Notes: generated by a model not told the origin, from the letters alone. 64,000 bases of DNA from Comamonas sp. (GCA_015478895.1 JADMKK010000041.1:237884-301883), one strand, 5' to 3'. Shown: positions 46,947 through 56,601, counted from the first letter of the stretch. Numbers and translations: made by a program.

Positions 46947-48203
46947 TCAGTCTTTGGGATTCAACCCTGGCAAATTGTCCACAGGCAGCTGGAGCACAAA
47001 ACATGCGCCGGCTGCTCCATCGGTGCGGCCCTCGCAGCGCACGCTGCCGCCGTGGTGCTGGGCAATGGTGCGCACCAGCGACAAACCCAATCCGACACCG
47101 CCCGAGCGTTCGCTGGCGCCGGGCAGGCGGTAAAACTTTTCAAAGATACGTTCGCGCTGGGCGACAGGCACGCCAGGGCCATGGTCTTGCACCCGGATGA
47201 CAGCCATCGCGCCTTCGCGCACCAGCGTCAGGGTGATGTCGCCACCGCTGTAGCGGCGCGCGTTCTCCAGCAGATTGCGCACAGCGCGGCGCACCAGTTT
47301 GGCGACGGCCTGTACCTCCACGCCTTCGGGGCTTAGCACCTCCAGGTCCGCATCCACGCGTGCGCACTCTTCAGCGACCAGCCCCATTAAATCCAGCGAC
47401 TCCGTGCTGCCAATGTCCACATCGGGCGACTCCAGACGGCTGGCCAGCAAAATTTCGTCAACGAGTTGATCGAGTTCGTTGATGTTGCGCTGGATTTCGG
47501 CTTTGGATTTCGAGGTGGCGGCATCAGGGCCCATCAACTCCAGTCCCATGCGAATGCGCGCCAGCGGAGAGCGCAGCTCATGCGAGGCATTGGCCAGCAA
47601 GGATTTGTGCGACTGCACCAGCGTTTCAATACGTCCGGCAGCGGCGTTGAACTGGTGGGCCAGATCAGCCACTTCATCTTGGCCCTGTGTGGCCACGCGC
47701 ACGCTCAAATCCCCTTCGCCAAAACGCTGCACCCCGCGTTGCAGGTTCTCCAGGCGCTTGAGCAGGCGCCGAATGATGGGGAATACACCCACGGCCACGG
47801 CAACACCCACCAAGCCCAGGAGCCACAGAAAGCCAAAGGGTGGGCGTAACCAGAATGCCCAATCATTGTGGCCGTGCAGATTGCCGGAACGATTGGCCGC
47901 ATTGCCAGCACGCGGTGTCATTTCCAGAAAGTAGGTGGCTCCGTCAGCACCTTCAATGGCAAAGCGGGGGGCTTCACCATCGCTACGCCGGATGCGCTCA
48001 AACGGCCCCTGTACCAGCACCTGTCCTTTGGCGTCGGTGATGGTCATCTCGCGGGCCATGGCTGTGGGTGAGGCGTTGTTGCGTGCATTGTGCTCTTGGG
48101 CCACTTGCCAGGCCCAGCCAACCACCAAGGTCAGCACGGCCACGCCGCCCACTACAGCCAGCCAGATGCGCAAATACAAGCGTTGAGAAAATGCGTTGAA
48201 CAT
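46947..48203 (-). CDS. sensor histidine kinase
   Basis: HAMP, ANASHELRSPLARIRMGLEL (H-box), DHGPGVPVAQRERIFEKFYR. Confidence 0.94.
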   Translation of the reverse strand: MFNAFSQRLYLRIWLAVVGGVAVLTLVVGWAWQVAQEHNARNNASPTAMAREMTITDAKGQVLVQGPFERIRRSDGEAPRFAIEGADGATYFLEMTPRAGNAANRSGNLHGHNDWAFWLRPPFGFLWLLGLVGVAVAVGVFPIIRRLLKRLENLQRGVQRFGEGDLSVRVATQGQDEVADLAHQFNAAAGRIETLVQSHKSLLANASHELRSPLARIRMGLELMGPDAATSKSKAEIQRNINELDQLVDEILLASRLESPDVDIGSTESLDLMGLVAEECARVDADLEVLSPEGVEVQAVAKLVRRAVRNLLENARRYSGGDITLTLVREGAMAVIRVQDHGPGVPVAQRERIFEKFYRLPGASERSGGVGLGLSLVRTIAQHHGGSVRCEGRTDGAAGACFVLQLPVDNLPGLNPKD

Positions 48204-48221
48204 GAAACGTGCTTTGCGCTT

Positions 48222-48968
48222 TCAGTCTTGCTGTTTGGCAAAGACATAACCCACGCCGCGCACGGTGAGGATGCGTTTGGGGGCTTTCGGGTCCGCCTCA
48301 ATGGCGGCCCGAATGCGGCCCATGTGGACATCAATGGAACGGTCAAAGGCTTCCAGCTCACGGCCCCGTACCGCTTCCATGATCTGGTCGCGGGTCAGCA
48401 CGCGGCCCGCCCGTTCCGCCAGCGCCACCAGCAGGTCAAACTGGTAGCTGGTCAGCTCGCAGGCTTGACCGCTGACGTTCACAGTGCGTGCATCGCGGTC
48501 AATTTCCAGGGCGCCAAAGCGCAGCACGTTGGCAGCAGGCTGCACCTGTGTGGAGGTGGCGCTGCCATCGCCCCGGCGGCGCAGGATGGCGCGGATACGG
48601 GCCAGCAACTCACGCGGCTCGAAAGGCTTGGGCAGGTAGTCGTCGGCACCGATTTCCAGACCAATCACGCGATCCATCGGGTCGCCCTTGGCAGTCAGCA
48701 TCAGCACCGGCACCTGGGCCACGGGGCCGGGCATGGCGCGCAGGCGGCGGCAGACTTCAAGGCCATCCATGTCCGGCAGCATCAAATCCAGAATCAGCAG
48801 GTCGGGCAGTCCGGTGAAGTTGAGGGCGCTGGCACCTTGCAAATGCGCCAGGCCGCTGGTGGCATCCGCGCAATGCACGACGGACAGGCTGTTTTGCCCC
48901 AGATACGCGCTCACCATCTCGGCCAGGCGCGTATCGTCTTCAATCATCAGCAGGGTGTGTGTGCTCAT
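48222..48968 (-). CDS. OmpR-family response regulator
   Basis: LLMIEDDTRLAEMV, LILDLMLPDMDGLEVCRRLR, LTAKGDPMDRVIGLEIGADDYLPKPFEPRELLARI; wHTH C-terminus. Confidence 0.95.
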   Translation of the reverse strand: MSTHTLLMIEDDTRLAEMVSAYLGQNSLSVVHCADATSGLAHLQGASALNFTGLPDLLILDLMLPDMDGLEVCRRLRAMPGPVAQVPVLMLTAKGDPMDRVIGLEIGADDYLPKPFEPRELLARIRAILRRRGDGSATSTQVQPAANVLRFGALEIDRDARTVNVSGQACELTSYQFDLLVALAERAGRVLTRDQIMEAVRGRELEAFDRSIDVHMGRIRAAIEADPKAPKRILTVRGVGYVFAKQQD

Positions 48969-49043
48969 GCTTGCAGTGTAGATGGGCCACTTGTCTGCAA
49001 CGTAAAGCAAAGGTAAATCCACAGCAATGGCTGTGAAAACCAA

Positions 49044-49093
49044 GATTGATAGCTACAAGCCCTTGTGTATCAAGGGCTAGGTGCCAATTTGAC
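49044..49093 (+). repeat. short-class intergenic palindromic repeat overlapping the 3' end of the AmpG-like gene
   Basis: GATTGATAGCTACAAGCCCTTGTGTATCAAGGGCTAGGTGCCAATTTGAC. Confidence 0.88.
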
Positions 49094-50413
49094 CCTGGAA
49101 GCTAAAGCGACCAGGATCAGCACGGGCAGGCCCAGGCATGCGGTGGCAATGAAGAACGGCTCATAGCCGTAGGCATCCACAAACTGGCCCGAAAAACCGG
49201 CCAACCACTTGGGGGCCAGCAGCATCATGGAGCTAAACAGCGCGTACTGTGTGGCCGAGTACTGCACATTCGTCAGGCTGGACAGGTAGGCAATGAACGC
49301 GGCGGAAGCGATACCGCCGGACAGGTTGTCAGCGCTCACTACCAAGGTAAGTCCTGTCAAGTCATGCCCGCGTGTAGACAGCCATGCAAACAGCAAATTG
49401 CTGGCTGCCGACAAGATGGCCCCCAGCATCAGCACGCGCATGACGCCCCAGCGCATGGCCATGGCCCCGCCTACAAAAGCACCCAGCAAGGTCATGATTA
49501 CGCCAAAGATTTTGGTGACCGCTGCTACTTCGTCTTTGCTAAAACCCATGTCGACATAAAACGGGTTGGCCATGATGCCCATCACCACGTCGCTGATCCG
49601 GTAGACCGCAATCAGCCCCAGCACCAGGGCGGCCTGCCAGCGATAGCGCTGGATAAAGTCGGCAAATGGGGCAATCAACGCGCCTTGCAGCCATTCCGCC
49701 AAGTTTTTGGCAGGCGGCAACGCACGAGGATTGGGCTCGCGGGAGCACAGCACGGTCACCGTGCCCACCAGCATGCTGGCAGCCATTGCGAGATAGGCCA
49801 CTTGCCACGCGTTTTGCATATAGCCGGTTTCAGCGCCTTGCACCCGGGCGGCAATCCACAGCGCGCCAGCCCCGGCCCAGATCATGGCCAGGCGATAACC
49901 CGTCTGGTAAGTGGCAGCCAGCGCGGCCTGCCGCTCGGTGCCTGCGGATTCAATACGAAACGCATCCAGTGCGATGTCCTGGGTGGCCGAGCCAAAAGCG
50001 ACCGCCAGCGCGCACCAGACCACGGGGTTGAGCGAGAGCAGCGGGTCATTGAAAGCCATCCCGATCAAGCCCGCCATGATCAAGGCTTGCGACAGGAGCA
50101 ACCAACTGCGCCGGCGTCCCAGCCTGCGCGTGAGCCAGGGCAGGGGCAGGCGGTCTACCAGCGGCGACCACATCCATTTGAATGCGTACGCCAGTGCCAC
50201 CCAGCTCAGATAACCAATGGTGGTGCGGTTAATGCCTGCTTCGCGCAACCAAAATGAGAGCGTTCCGAGTACCAGCAGCAAGGGCAAACCGGCAGAAAAG
50301 CCCAAAGCCAGCATGCGCAGGCTGGCCGGTTCTGCATACACCTTGAAGGTGGCTGCCCAAGAACGGCGGGGAGAGGCGGCAGGGGTGGCGGCGGGAGAGG
50401 GTGCGTCGGACAT
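49070..50413 (-). CDS. AmpG-like MFS transporter (muropeptide permease family)
   Basis: LGFSAGLPLLLVLGTLSFWLREAGINRTTIGYLSWVALAYAFKWMWSPLVDR; ATQDIALDAFRIE. Confidence 0.88.
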   Translation of the reverse strand: MSDAPSPAATPAASPRRSWAATFKVYAEPASLRMLALGFSAGLPLLLVLGTLSFWLREAGINRTTIGYLSWVALAYAFKWMWSPLVDRLPLPWLTRRLGRRRSWLLLSQALIMAGLIGMAFNDPLLSLNPVVWCALAVAFGSATQDIALDAFRIESAGTERQAALAATYQTGYRLAMIWAGAGALWIAARVQGAETGYMQNAWQVAYLAMAASMLVGTVTVLCSREPNPRALPPAKNLAEWLQGALIAPFADFIQRYRWQAALVLGLIAVYRISDVVMGIMANPFYVDMGFSKDEVAAVTKIFGVIMTLLGAFVGGAMAMRWGVMRVLMLGAILSAASNLLFAWLSTRGHDLTGLTLVVSADNLSGGIASAAFIAYLSSLTNVQYSATQYALFSSMMLLAPKWLAGFSGQFVDAYGYEPFFIATACLGLPVLILVALASRVKLAPSP

Positions 50414-51161
50414 GGTGCAAGAAAAAGCGTTGCTGCATTATGACCAGCGCAGCTACCATGCAAGCCTCACCATGCCCACCACCGCGCCGCTTGTTACTGT
50501 TGATTGCAGCATTCGCCACTATGGTGGTGAACATGCGCCGCATGTGCATGAGGCACACGCGCAGCTGCTGTTTGCCCTGTCAGGGCGCATGGAGCTGGAA
50601 GTGGAGGGGCGCAGCAGCTTTGTCGATACCGCCTGCGGGTTGCTGATTCCTGCAGGCAGCAGGCACGGCTACCTGGCACCGCCCGGCGCGCAGATGCTGG
50701 TCATGGACGTGCCCGGCATGGCGCACACAGCGTTAGAGAAGGTGCGCCGCTTTCAGGTGCCGGCGGCTGCGCGCTGCCAGCCCGGCCAGCTGGCGAACGA
50801 TGTACGCCTGCACATGCTGCTGCAATCGCCCCCGTTGTTGCCACGCCGTGGTGTGGATGTGCAGGCCATTGAGTAACAGATCCGGCGAACTCTGCATGCC
50901 GCTTGGCCCACAGCGCGCATGGCAGCGCTGGCACACCTGAGTCCACAGCGTTTTCACACCCGCTGGCAGGAGCTGACCGGCACCACCCCGCAGCAATGGC
51001 TGCGCGCATTGCGGCTGGACGAAGCCGAGCGCCAGATTGCGCGAGGGCGCAGCCTGCAGGCCTGTGCCACCGATTGCGGCTACGCCAGCGCCAGTGCATT
51101 GGCCTATGCACTGCGCCGGGATCGGCACCTCGGGGCGCGGCAGCTTCGCACTACGCGCTAA
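50412..51161 (+). pseudogene. AraC family transcriptional regulator interrupted by an in-frame TAA (50874-50876)
   Basis: Cupin-like N-part ends ...GVDVQAIE*; the same frame continues QIRRTLHAAWPTARMAALAHLSPQRFHTRWQELTGTTPQQWLRALRLDEAERQIARG...CGYASASALAYALRR (AraC HTH). Confidence 0.75.
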
Positions 51162-51242
51162 GCGGTACTGGCCTGCATGCGCAGCCCCCAGAATGCGCGT
51201 TTCTCGACATTGGCTGCAGACATTGCTGGCAGCATCGCCGGT

Positions 51243-52160
51243 ATGCCGTATTCGTCTTCTTCTCTGCACGGGGTCGTCCTCGTACTCTTGGCCTCGGTGC
51301 TCTGGGGCACCACGGGCACTGCCCACAGCTTTGCGCCCCCGGGCATGTCGCCGTTCTGGGTGGGCGCGTTGCGTCTGGTGATGGCGGGGGTTTTCTTTGT
51401 CATTCTGGGCCGCCTGCTCAAAGACAGCGTTGCCCTGCGCAGCACACCGCTGAACTGGACACGCATGCTGCTGTGCGCCCTGTGCATGGTCACCTACAAC
51501 ATGGCATTTTTTGCCGGGCTGCAATACACGGGCGTTGGATTGGGCACTGCCGTGGCGATTGGTTCGAGCCCCGTGTGGGCGGGCTTGCTGCAAGCGGTGT
51601 TGCTGCGCAAATGGCCCAGCCCGCTGTGGTGGCTGGGCACCGCAATTGGCGTGGTGGGTGGTTTTGTCATGACGCTGGGCAAAGGCGCTGACATGGGCGG
51701 TTCTGCCATCGGCCTGCTGCTGTGCCTGCTGGCCGGTTTTGCTTATGGCGCTTACGCCGTCATCAGCCAGCCGTTGATCCTGCAATCTGGAGTCACTCGT
51801 GTGAATGCGTGGGTGTTTTTGAGTGCAGCACTGATGGCATTGCCCATTGCCGCCTTGCTCGGGGGTACACCGCAGGCCAGCGCACAAGGCTGGGCCGTGG
51901 TGGTGTACCTGGGCATTGTTGCCACCGGGTTGGCGTATTTGCTGTTCTCAATTGGCCTGCGCACCATTTCGGCGGCCACCAGTGTCGCCTTGAGCAAGTT
52001 TGAGCCCATCACGGCCTTTGTGCTGGCTATCGTCGTGGTCGGGGAAGATCCCCACTGGCTGGCTTTCGTGGGGCTGGGTTTGGTATTGCTGGGGCTATCG
52101 CTGGTGGTGCACAGTGAAATGCGTCCGCGCCGACAGCGCCCAGTGAGCGCGCTGCCCTAA
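51243..52160 (+). CDS. EamA/DMT family exporter
   Basis: VVLVLLASVLWGTTGTAHSFAP, GLQYTGVGLGTAVAIGSSPVWAGLL; two EamA repeats. Confidence 0.9.
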   Translation: MPYSSSSLHGVVLVLLASVLWGTTGTAHSFAPPGMSPFWVGALRLVMAGVFFVILGRLLKDSVALRSTPLNWTRMLLCALCMVTYNMAFFAGLQYTGVGLGTAVAIGSSPVWAGLLQAVLLRKWPSPLWWLGTAIGVVGGFVMTLGKGADMGGSAIGLLLCLLAGFAYGAYAVISQPLILQSGVTRVNAWVFLSAALMALPIAALLGGTPQASAQGWAVVVYLGIVATGLAYLLFSIGLRTISAATSVALSKFEPITAFVLAIVVVGEDPHWLAFVGLGLVLLGLSLVVHSEMRPRRQRPVSALP

Positions 52161-52189
52161 ACTTTGGCCATGCATTTTTGGAGCATGTT

Positions 52190-53104
52190 ATGAGCCCCCA
52201 GCACGTCTCGCCCCCTGCTATGTCCAACGCCAGCGCCTGCTGGTGCGGCGCAAGCCACAGTGATTCACCCAGCAAAAAACCCCGCAGCCTGTGGCAGGCA
52301 CGGCGCGCATTTTTACAACTGGGCGGTGCCGTAGCCGCCAGTGCAGCATTGCCCGCAGTGGCGCAGGTAGAAGTAGGCAATGCCTCGCGCCTGCGCCATT
52401 TGGTGCCTGCTGAAGAGTTGGAGCAGGCCGCCGAGCAGCAATACGCGCAACTTTTGCAGCAGGCCAACGCACAGGGCGCCTTGATGGCAAGCAACCACGC
52501 ACAGACCCAGCGTTTGCAGCGTATTGCGCGAGACCTCATTCCGTTTTGCACCAAATGGAATGACCGGGCCGCGCAATGGAAGTGGGCCGTAGCCCTGATT
52601 CGCAGCGATGACATCAACGCGTTCTGTATGCCGGGCGGCAAGATTGCGTTTTTCACCGGCATCATCGAAAAATTGCAGCTGACGGACGATGAAGTCGCCA
52701 TGATCATGGGGCACGAAATGGCCCACGCCCTGCGCGAGCACTCGCGCGAGCAACTGGCCAAAAACTCTGCCACCAGCATTGGCATTTCCCTGGGGGCGCA
52801 ATTGCTGGGGCTGGGCGATGTCGGCAATTACGCGGCGCGTTTGGGCGGTCAGCTACTCAGCCTGCGCTTTAGCCGCAATGATGAAAGCGATGCCGATCTG
52901 GTGGGGCTGGAGATTGCAGCCCGCGCGGGCTACAACCCCAACGCAGCCGTGAGCCTGTGGGAGAAGATGGGCCGCACGACGGGCAGCAATAGCAATGGTC
53001 TGTCTTTCCTGTCCACCCACCCCAGCGGGCCCGAGCGCATTCGTGAATTGCAGCGCAACGTTCCCCGGGTCGAAGGTCTGTACCAGCAAGCGCGGCGCGG
53101 CTGA
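52190..53104 (+). CDS. M48 family metalloprotease with Tat-like signal
   Basis: RRAFLQLGGAVAAS signal; IMGHEMAHALREHSREQ (HExxH); downstream DESDADLVGLEIAARAGY. Confidence 0.9.
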   Translation: MSPQHVSPPAMSNASACWCGASHSDSPSKKPRSLWQARRAFLQLGGAVAASAALPAVAQVEVGNASRLRHLVPAEELEQAAEQQYAQLLQQANAQGALMASNHAQTQRLQRIARDLIPFCTKWNDRAAQWKWAVALIRSDDINAFCMPGGKIAFFTGIIEKLQLTDDEVAMIMGHEMAHALREHSREQLAKNSATSIGISLGAQLLGLGDVGNYAARLGGQLLSLRFSRNDESDADLVGLEIAARAGYNPNAAVSLWEKMGRTTGSNSNGLSFLSTHPSGPERIRELQRNVPRVEGLYQQARRG

Positions 53105-53122
53105 AAACTTGTTTTCAACCAA

Positions 53123-53156
53123 AAACCGCCGCTGCAGCACTGTGCAGCGGCGGTTT
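53123..53156. terminator. bidirectional terminator-like hairpin
   Basis: AAACCGCCGCTGCA-gcactg-TGCAGCGGCGGTTT. Confidence 0.75.
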
Positions 53157-53197
53157 GGCTTTGGGTGGCGCTGAATGAAAAACGCTTTTCAGTCAGC

Positions 53198-53836
53198 TTA
53201 ATGGTTGCCAACGTAGGGGTTGGTTGTGCGTTCACGGCCAAAGCTGCTTTCAGGGCCGTGGCCGGGAATGAAGACCGTCTGATCCCCCATGGGCCACAGC
53301 CGCTCCACGATGGAATCAATCAACTGCTGGTGGTTGCCTTGGGGGAAATCGGTGCGGCCAATGCTGCCGGCAAACAGCACATCGCCTACAAAACAGCGGT
53401 CAATCTGCGGAGCATGAAACACCACGTGGCCAGGCGTATGGCCCGGGCAGTGGCGCACGTTCAATGTCTCCTTGCCAATGGTGACGCTGTCACCATCCTC
53501 CAGCCAGCGTGTGGGCGTGAAAGACTGGGCGGGCGGAAAACCAAACATGGCCCCTTGCTGGGGCAGGCCCTCAATCCAGAAGGCGTCGCCCTTGTGCGGG
53601 CCAATAATGTCCAGAGCCCGGGCCTGGGCCAGCTCTGCCACCCCGCCAGCGTGGTCAATGTGGGCATGCGTGAGCCAGATGGCCTTGAGCTGAAGGTGCA
53701 GGCGCTCCAGCTCCCAATGAATAGCCTCCAGGTCCCCGCCGGGGTCAATCACGGCAGCTTCTTTGGTTTGGTCGCACCAGACGATGGAACAGTTTTGCTG
53801 AAAAGCGGTGACGGGGATGGTGTGGTAGCAAAGCAT
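53198..53836 (-). CDS. MBL-fold metallo-hydrolase (glyoxalase II-like)
   Basis: WLTHAHIDHAGGVAELA, CPGHTPGHVVFH, GDVLFAGSIGRTDFPQGN. Confidence 0.93.
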   Translation of the reverse strand: MLCYHTIPVTAFQQNCSIVWCDQTKEAAVIDPGGDLEAIHWELERLHLQLKAIWLTHAHIDHAGGVAELAQARALDIIGPHKGDAFWIEGLPQQGAMFGFPPAQSFTPTRWLEDGDSVTIGKETLNVRHCPGHTPGHVVFHAPQIDRCFVGDVLFAGSIGRTDFPQGNHQQLIDSIVERLWPMGDQTVFIPGHGPESSFGRERTTNPYVGNH

Positions 53837-53951
53837 GGTCGGCAGTCTCGCAGGGGATGGATTTTTCGCCATTGTGACCCAAGCGCAGCAGCCACAAAAA
53901 AGGCTTGTGCAGCCCTGTTGCACAAGCCTTGGCAAGCACCGCTCGCAGGGT

Positions 53952-54407
53952 TTAGCTGCCGAGCTGCAGCGTGCCGCGCATGATGAAGGAGTGGCCCGGG
54001 AAAGAGCAGAAATAGGTGTACTCCGTACCTGCCTTGAGCTGGGCTACGTCAAAGCCGAAAGTGGTGCTTTCTCCCCCGCCGATCACCGTCGAAAACCCAA
54101 TGACGCGCGGGTCATTGGGTTTGACGTACTCGGCACCTGCCCCGGCCTTCATGCCATCGGCCGCGGCAGCGTTGGCGTCTGCCGTGCTGGTCAGCACGAT
54201 GTTGTGGCCCATCGATGACTTGGGCATCTTGCCCGTGTGCTTCAACGTCATGGTGTATTTGGCGCAGGACTTGGGCACTTCCACCTTCTTGATGTTGAAC
54301 TGCATCTGGTCATTGCCTTCAATGGTGATGGCGCAGTCAGCAGCCAGCGCCGGGGTGGCCATTGCGCCAGTTGCCAGCAGGGCCAAAGTCATCCACATCT
54401 TTTTCAT
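53952..54407 (-). CDS. azu: azurin
   Basis: Signal peptide; GNDQMQFNIKKVEVPKSCAKYTMTLKHTGKMPKSSMGHNIVL; YFCSFPGHSFIMRGTLQL. Confidence 0.95.
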   Translation of the reverse strand: MKKMWMTLALLATGAMATPALAADCAITIEGNDQMQFNIKKVEVPKSCAKYTMTLKHTGKMPKSSMGHNIVLTSTADANAAAADGMKAGAGAEYVKPNDPRVIGFSTVIGGGESTTFGFDVAQLKAGTEYTYFCSFPGHSFIMRGTLQLGS

Positions 54408-54635
54408 GGCAAATATCCTTTTCGTGATCAAAGAAAAACACATCGCGGCAGTCAACCGGCTATGGCCATGTTTCTGCACGCAAACTGACGGTAACGGCTT
54501 GCATTGTGTGACATCGTTGGCGATTGGCATTTCTTTTACGGCATCCGTGCAACGGCTTTGCCGTGCTTTACGGTCGACTTTTGTGTGATATCAAATAACG
54601 CCGGTTGCTTGGCAGCATTGACTCAACAAAAAGAT

Positions 54636-54711
54636 AGCTACAAGCCGTTGTCATAGAAGGTTTTCGCGGTGAAAACTATCACAAAGGCTTTATTTATAAC
54701 GGCATGAAGCT
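54636..54711 (+). repeat. long-class (76 nt) intergenic hairpin repeat
   Basis: AGCTACAAGCCGTT...AACGGCATGAAGCT. Confidence 0.82.
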
Positions 54712-54888
54712 CTTGAAAACATAGCTATGCCCTGCCGTTTTGCGGTTGCCAAAGTGATAGGACCAACAAAAGGCTGAACTTTGTGGCAGCCATGATTCGT
54801 TAGCATGGGGAAAGCCATTAGCCCCAGTCCGGCAGCGGCCGGGCTGGGCTTGCATAATTTCAGCTCTTTTGCCTTCTCCGCTTGCCCA

Positions 54889-55398
54889 GTGAATTTTCTC
54901 CCCCTCGATGTACCTGAGTGCTTGCCCGCATTCACTGACCGTGAATTTCGCGATGCCTTGGGCCAGTTTGCCACTGGCGTTACGGTGGTGACTGCGTGTG
55001 ATGCGCAGGGGCGGCCAGCGGGCATGACGGTGAGCTCGTTCAACTCCGTCTCACTGACCCCGCCTTTGGTGCTGTGGAGCCTGGCGCGCAGTGCCGGCAA
55101 TTTTGCGGCGTATGCGCAATGTCGCCATTACGCCATCCATGTGCTGGCGGTCGATCAAAAGCAACTGGCGCTGCAGTTTTCGCAGCGCGGCATTGATCGC
55201 TTTGCCGGGGTCCATTGGGCGCCTAACGCGCACGGCGTACCTTTGCTGAGTGGCGCACTGGCCGTCTTCGAGTGCCAGGCGCGTAGCCGCTACGATGAGG
55301 GTGACCACGTCATCATGGTGGGTGAGGTACAAGCGTGTCGCCATAGCATGCAGGCCGCGCCGCTGCTCTACCACCGAGGTGCCATGCGCGGCGAATAA
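54889..55398 (+). CDS. flavin reductase family protein
   Basis: FRDALGQFATGVTVVTACDAQGRPAGMTVSSFNSVSLTPPLVLWSL; GTG start inferred. Confidence 0.9.
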   Translation: MNFLPLDVPECLPAFTDREFRDALGQFATGVTVVTACDAQGRPAGMTVSSFNSVSLTPPLVLWSLARSAGNFAAYAQCRHYAIHVLAVDQKQLALQFSQRGIDRFAGVHWAPNAHGVPLLSGALAVFECQARSRYDEGDHVIMVGEVQACRHSMQAAPLLYHRGAMRGE

Positions 55399-55433
55399 TC
55401 CGCAGTGGCCCCAGCCCCATGATTTTGGGATAC

Positions 55434-55475
55434 AAAAAAACCGCAGCCCTCTTGCAAGAAACTGCGGTTTTTTTG
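55434..55475. terminator. bidirectional terminator
   Basis: aaaaaaaccgcagccctcttgcaagaaactgcggttttttt. Confidence 0.88.
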
Positions 55476-55515
55476 TGGGCGCAGTGCATGCGATGCATTG
55501 CGCGGCGTAGACGTT

Positions 55516-55782
55516 TTAGCGCGTGGCTTCGGGCAGCTCGATCTTGACTTCGAGCACCTCCAGATTCTCTTGGCGCTCCAGGTGCACCCTGATGTCTTCC
55601 GGGTTGATGGAGACATACTTGGAGACCACCGCCATTAACTCTCGCTGCAAAGCTGGCAGGTAGTCCGGCTGGGTCATGCTGCCACCGCCCACGCGTTCGC
55701 GCGCCAAAATGATCTGCAGGCGTTCTTTGGCGACGGAGGCAGACTTCTTTTTTTCGCCCAAGAGCAGGGACATGATCGACAT
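55516..55782 (-). CDS. minE: cell division topological specificity factor MinE
   Basis: [50 protein letters not shown]. Confidence 0.97.
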   Translation of the reverse strand: MSIMSLLLGEKKKSASVAKERLQIILARERVGGGSMTQPDYLPALQRELMAVVSKYVSINPEDIRVHLERQENLEVLEVKIELPEATR

Positions 55783-55788
55783 GGCTAT

Positions 55789-56601
55789 TTACCTCCCACC
55801 AAAGATGCGTTTGAAGAAACCGGGCTTGTGCGCCTCGGTAAAGCGCATGGGAAGCTCTTCTCCCAGGAAGCGAGACACCACATCCTTGTAGGCCTGCGCA
55901 ACATCCGAATCGGCCATGTGGATGGCCGGAACGCCCTGGTTCGAGGCCTGCAGCACGACTTCAGATTCAGGGATCACGCCAATCAACGGAATGCGCAGGA
56001 TGTCTTCAATGTCCTGGATGGAGAGCATCTGGCCATCTTCCACGCGGTTGGGGTTGTAACGCGTAATCAGCAGGTGCTCCTTGATGCCCTTGCCGCTGAA
56101 CGCCTTGTCCGTTTTGGAGCTGAGCATGCCCAAGATGCGGTCCGAGTCGCGCACGGAAGAGACTTCGGGGTTGGTCGTGACCAACGCTTCATCCGCAAAG
56201 TGCATGGCCATCAACGCGCCGCTTTCAATGCCGGCGGGGGAGTCGCAGACGATGAACTCAAAGCCCATGGCGCTCAGATCATCGAGTACTTTTTTGACGC
56301 CCTCTTGTGTGAGTGCATCTTTGTCGCGCGTCTGCGAGGCGGCCAATACGAACAGGTTGTCGCACTGCTTGTCTTTGATCAGCGCCTGGTTGAGGTTGGC
56401 CTCACCCTGGATCACGTTGATCAGGTCATAGACCACGCGGCGCTCGCACCCCATGATCAGATCCAGATTGCGCAGGCCGACGTCAAAGTCGATCACCGCT
56501 GTCTTGTGGCCGCGCAATGCAAGACCAGAAGCAAAACTTGCACTGGTGGTGGTCTTGCCAACGCCACCCTTACCGGAAGTCACTACGACAATTTTGGCCA
56601 T
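55789..56601 (-). CDS. minD: septum site-determining protein MinD
   Basis: VVTSGKGGVGKTTTSASFASGLALRGHKTAVIDFDVGLRNLDLIMGCERRVVYDLINVI; C-terminal GFFKRIFGGR amphipathic helix. Confidence 0.98.
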   Translation of the reverse strand: MAKIVVVTSGKGGVGKTTTSASFASGLALRGHKTAVIDFDVGLRNLDLIMGCERRVVYDLINVIQGEANLNQALIKDKQCDNLFVLAASQTRDKDALTQEGVKKVLDDLSAMGFEFIVCDSPAGIESGALMAMHFADEALVTTNPEVSSVRDSDRILGMLSSKTDKAFSGKGIKEHLLITRYNPNRVEDGQMLSIQDIEDILRIPLIGVIPESEVVLQASNQGVPAIHMADSDVAQAYKDVVSRFLGEELPMRFTEAHKPGFFKRIFGGR

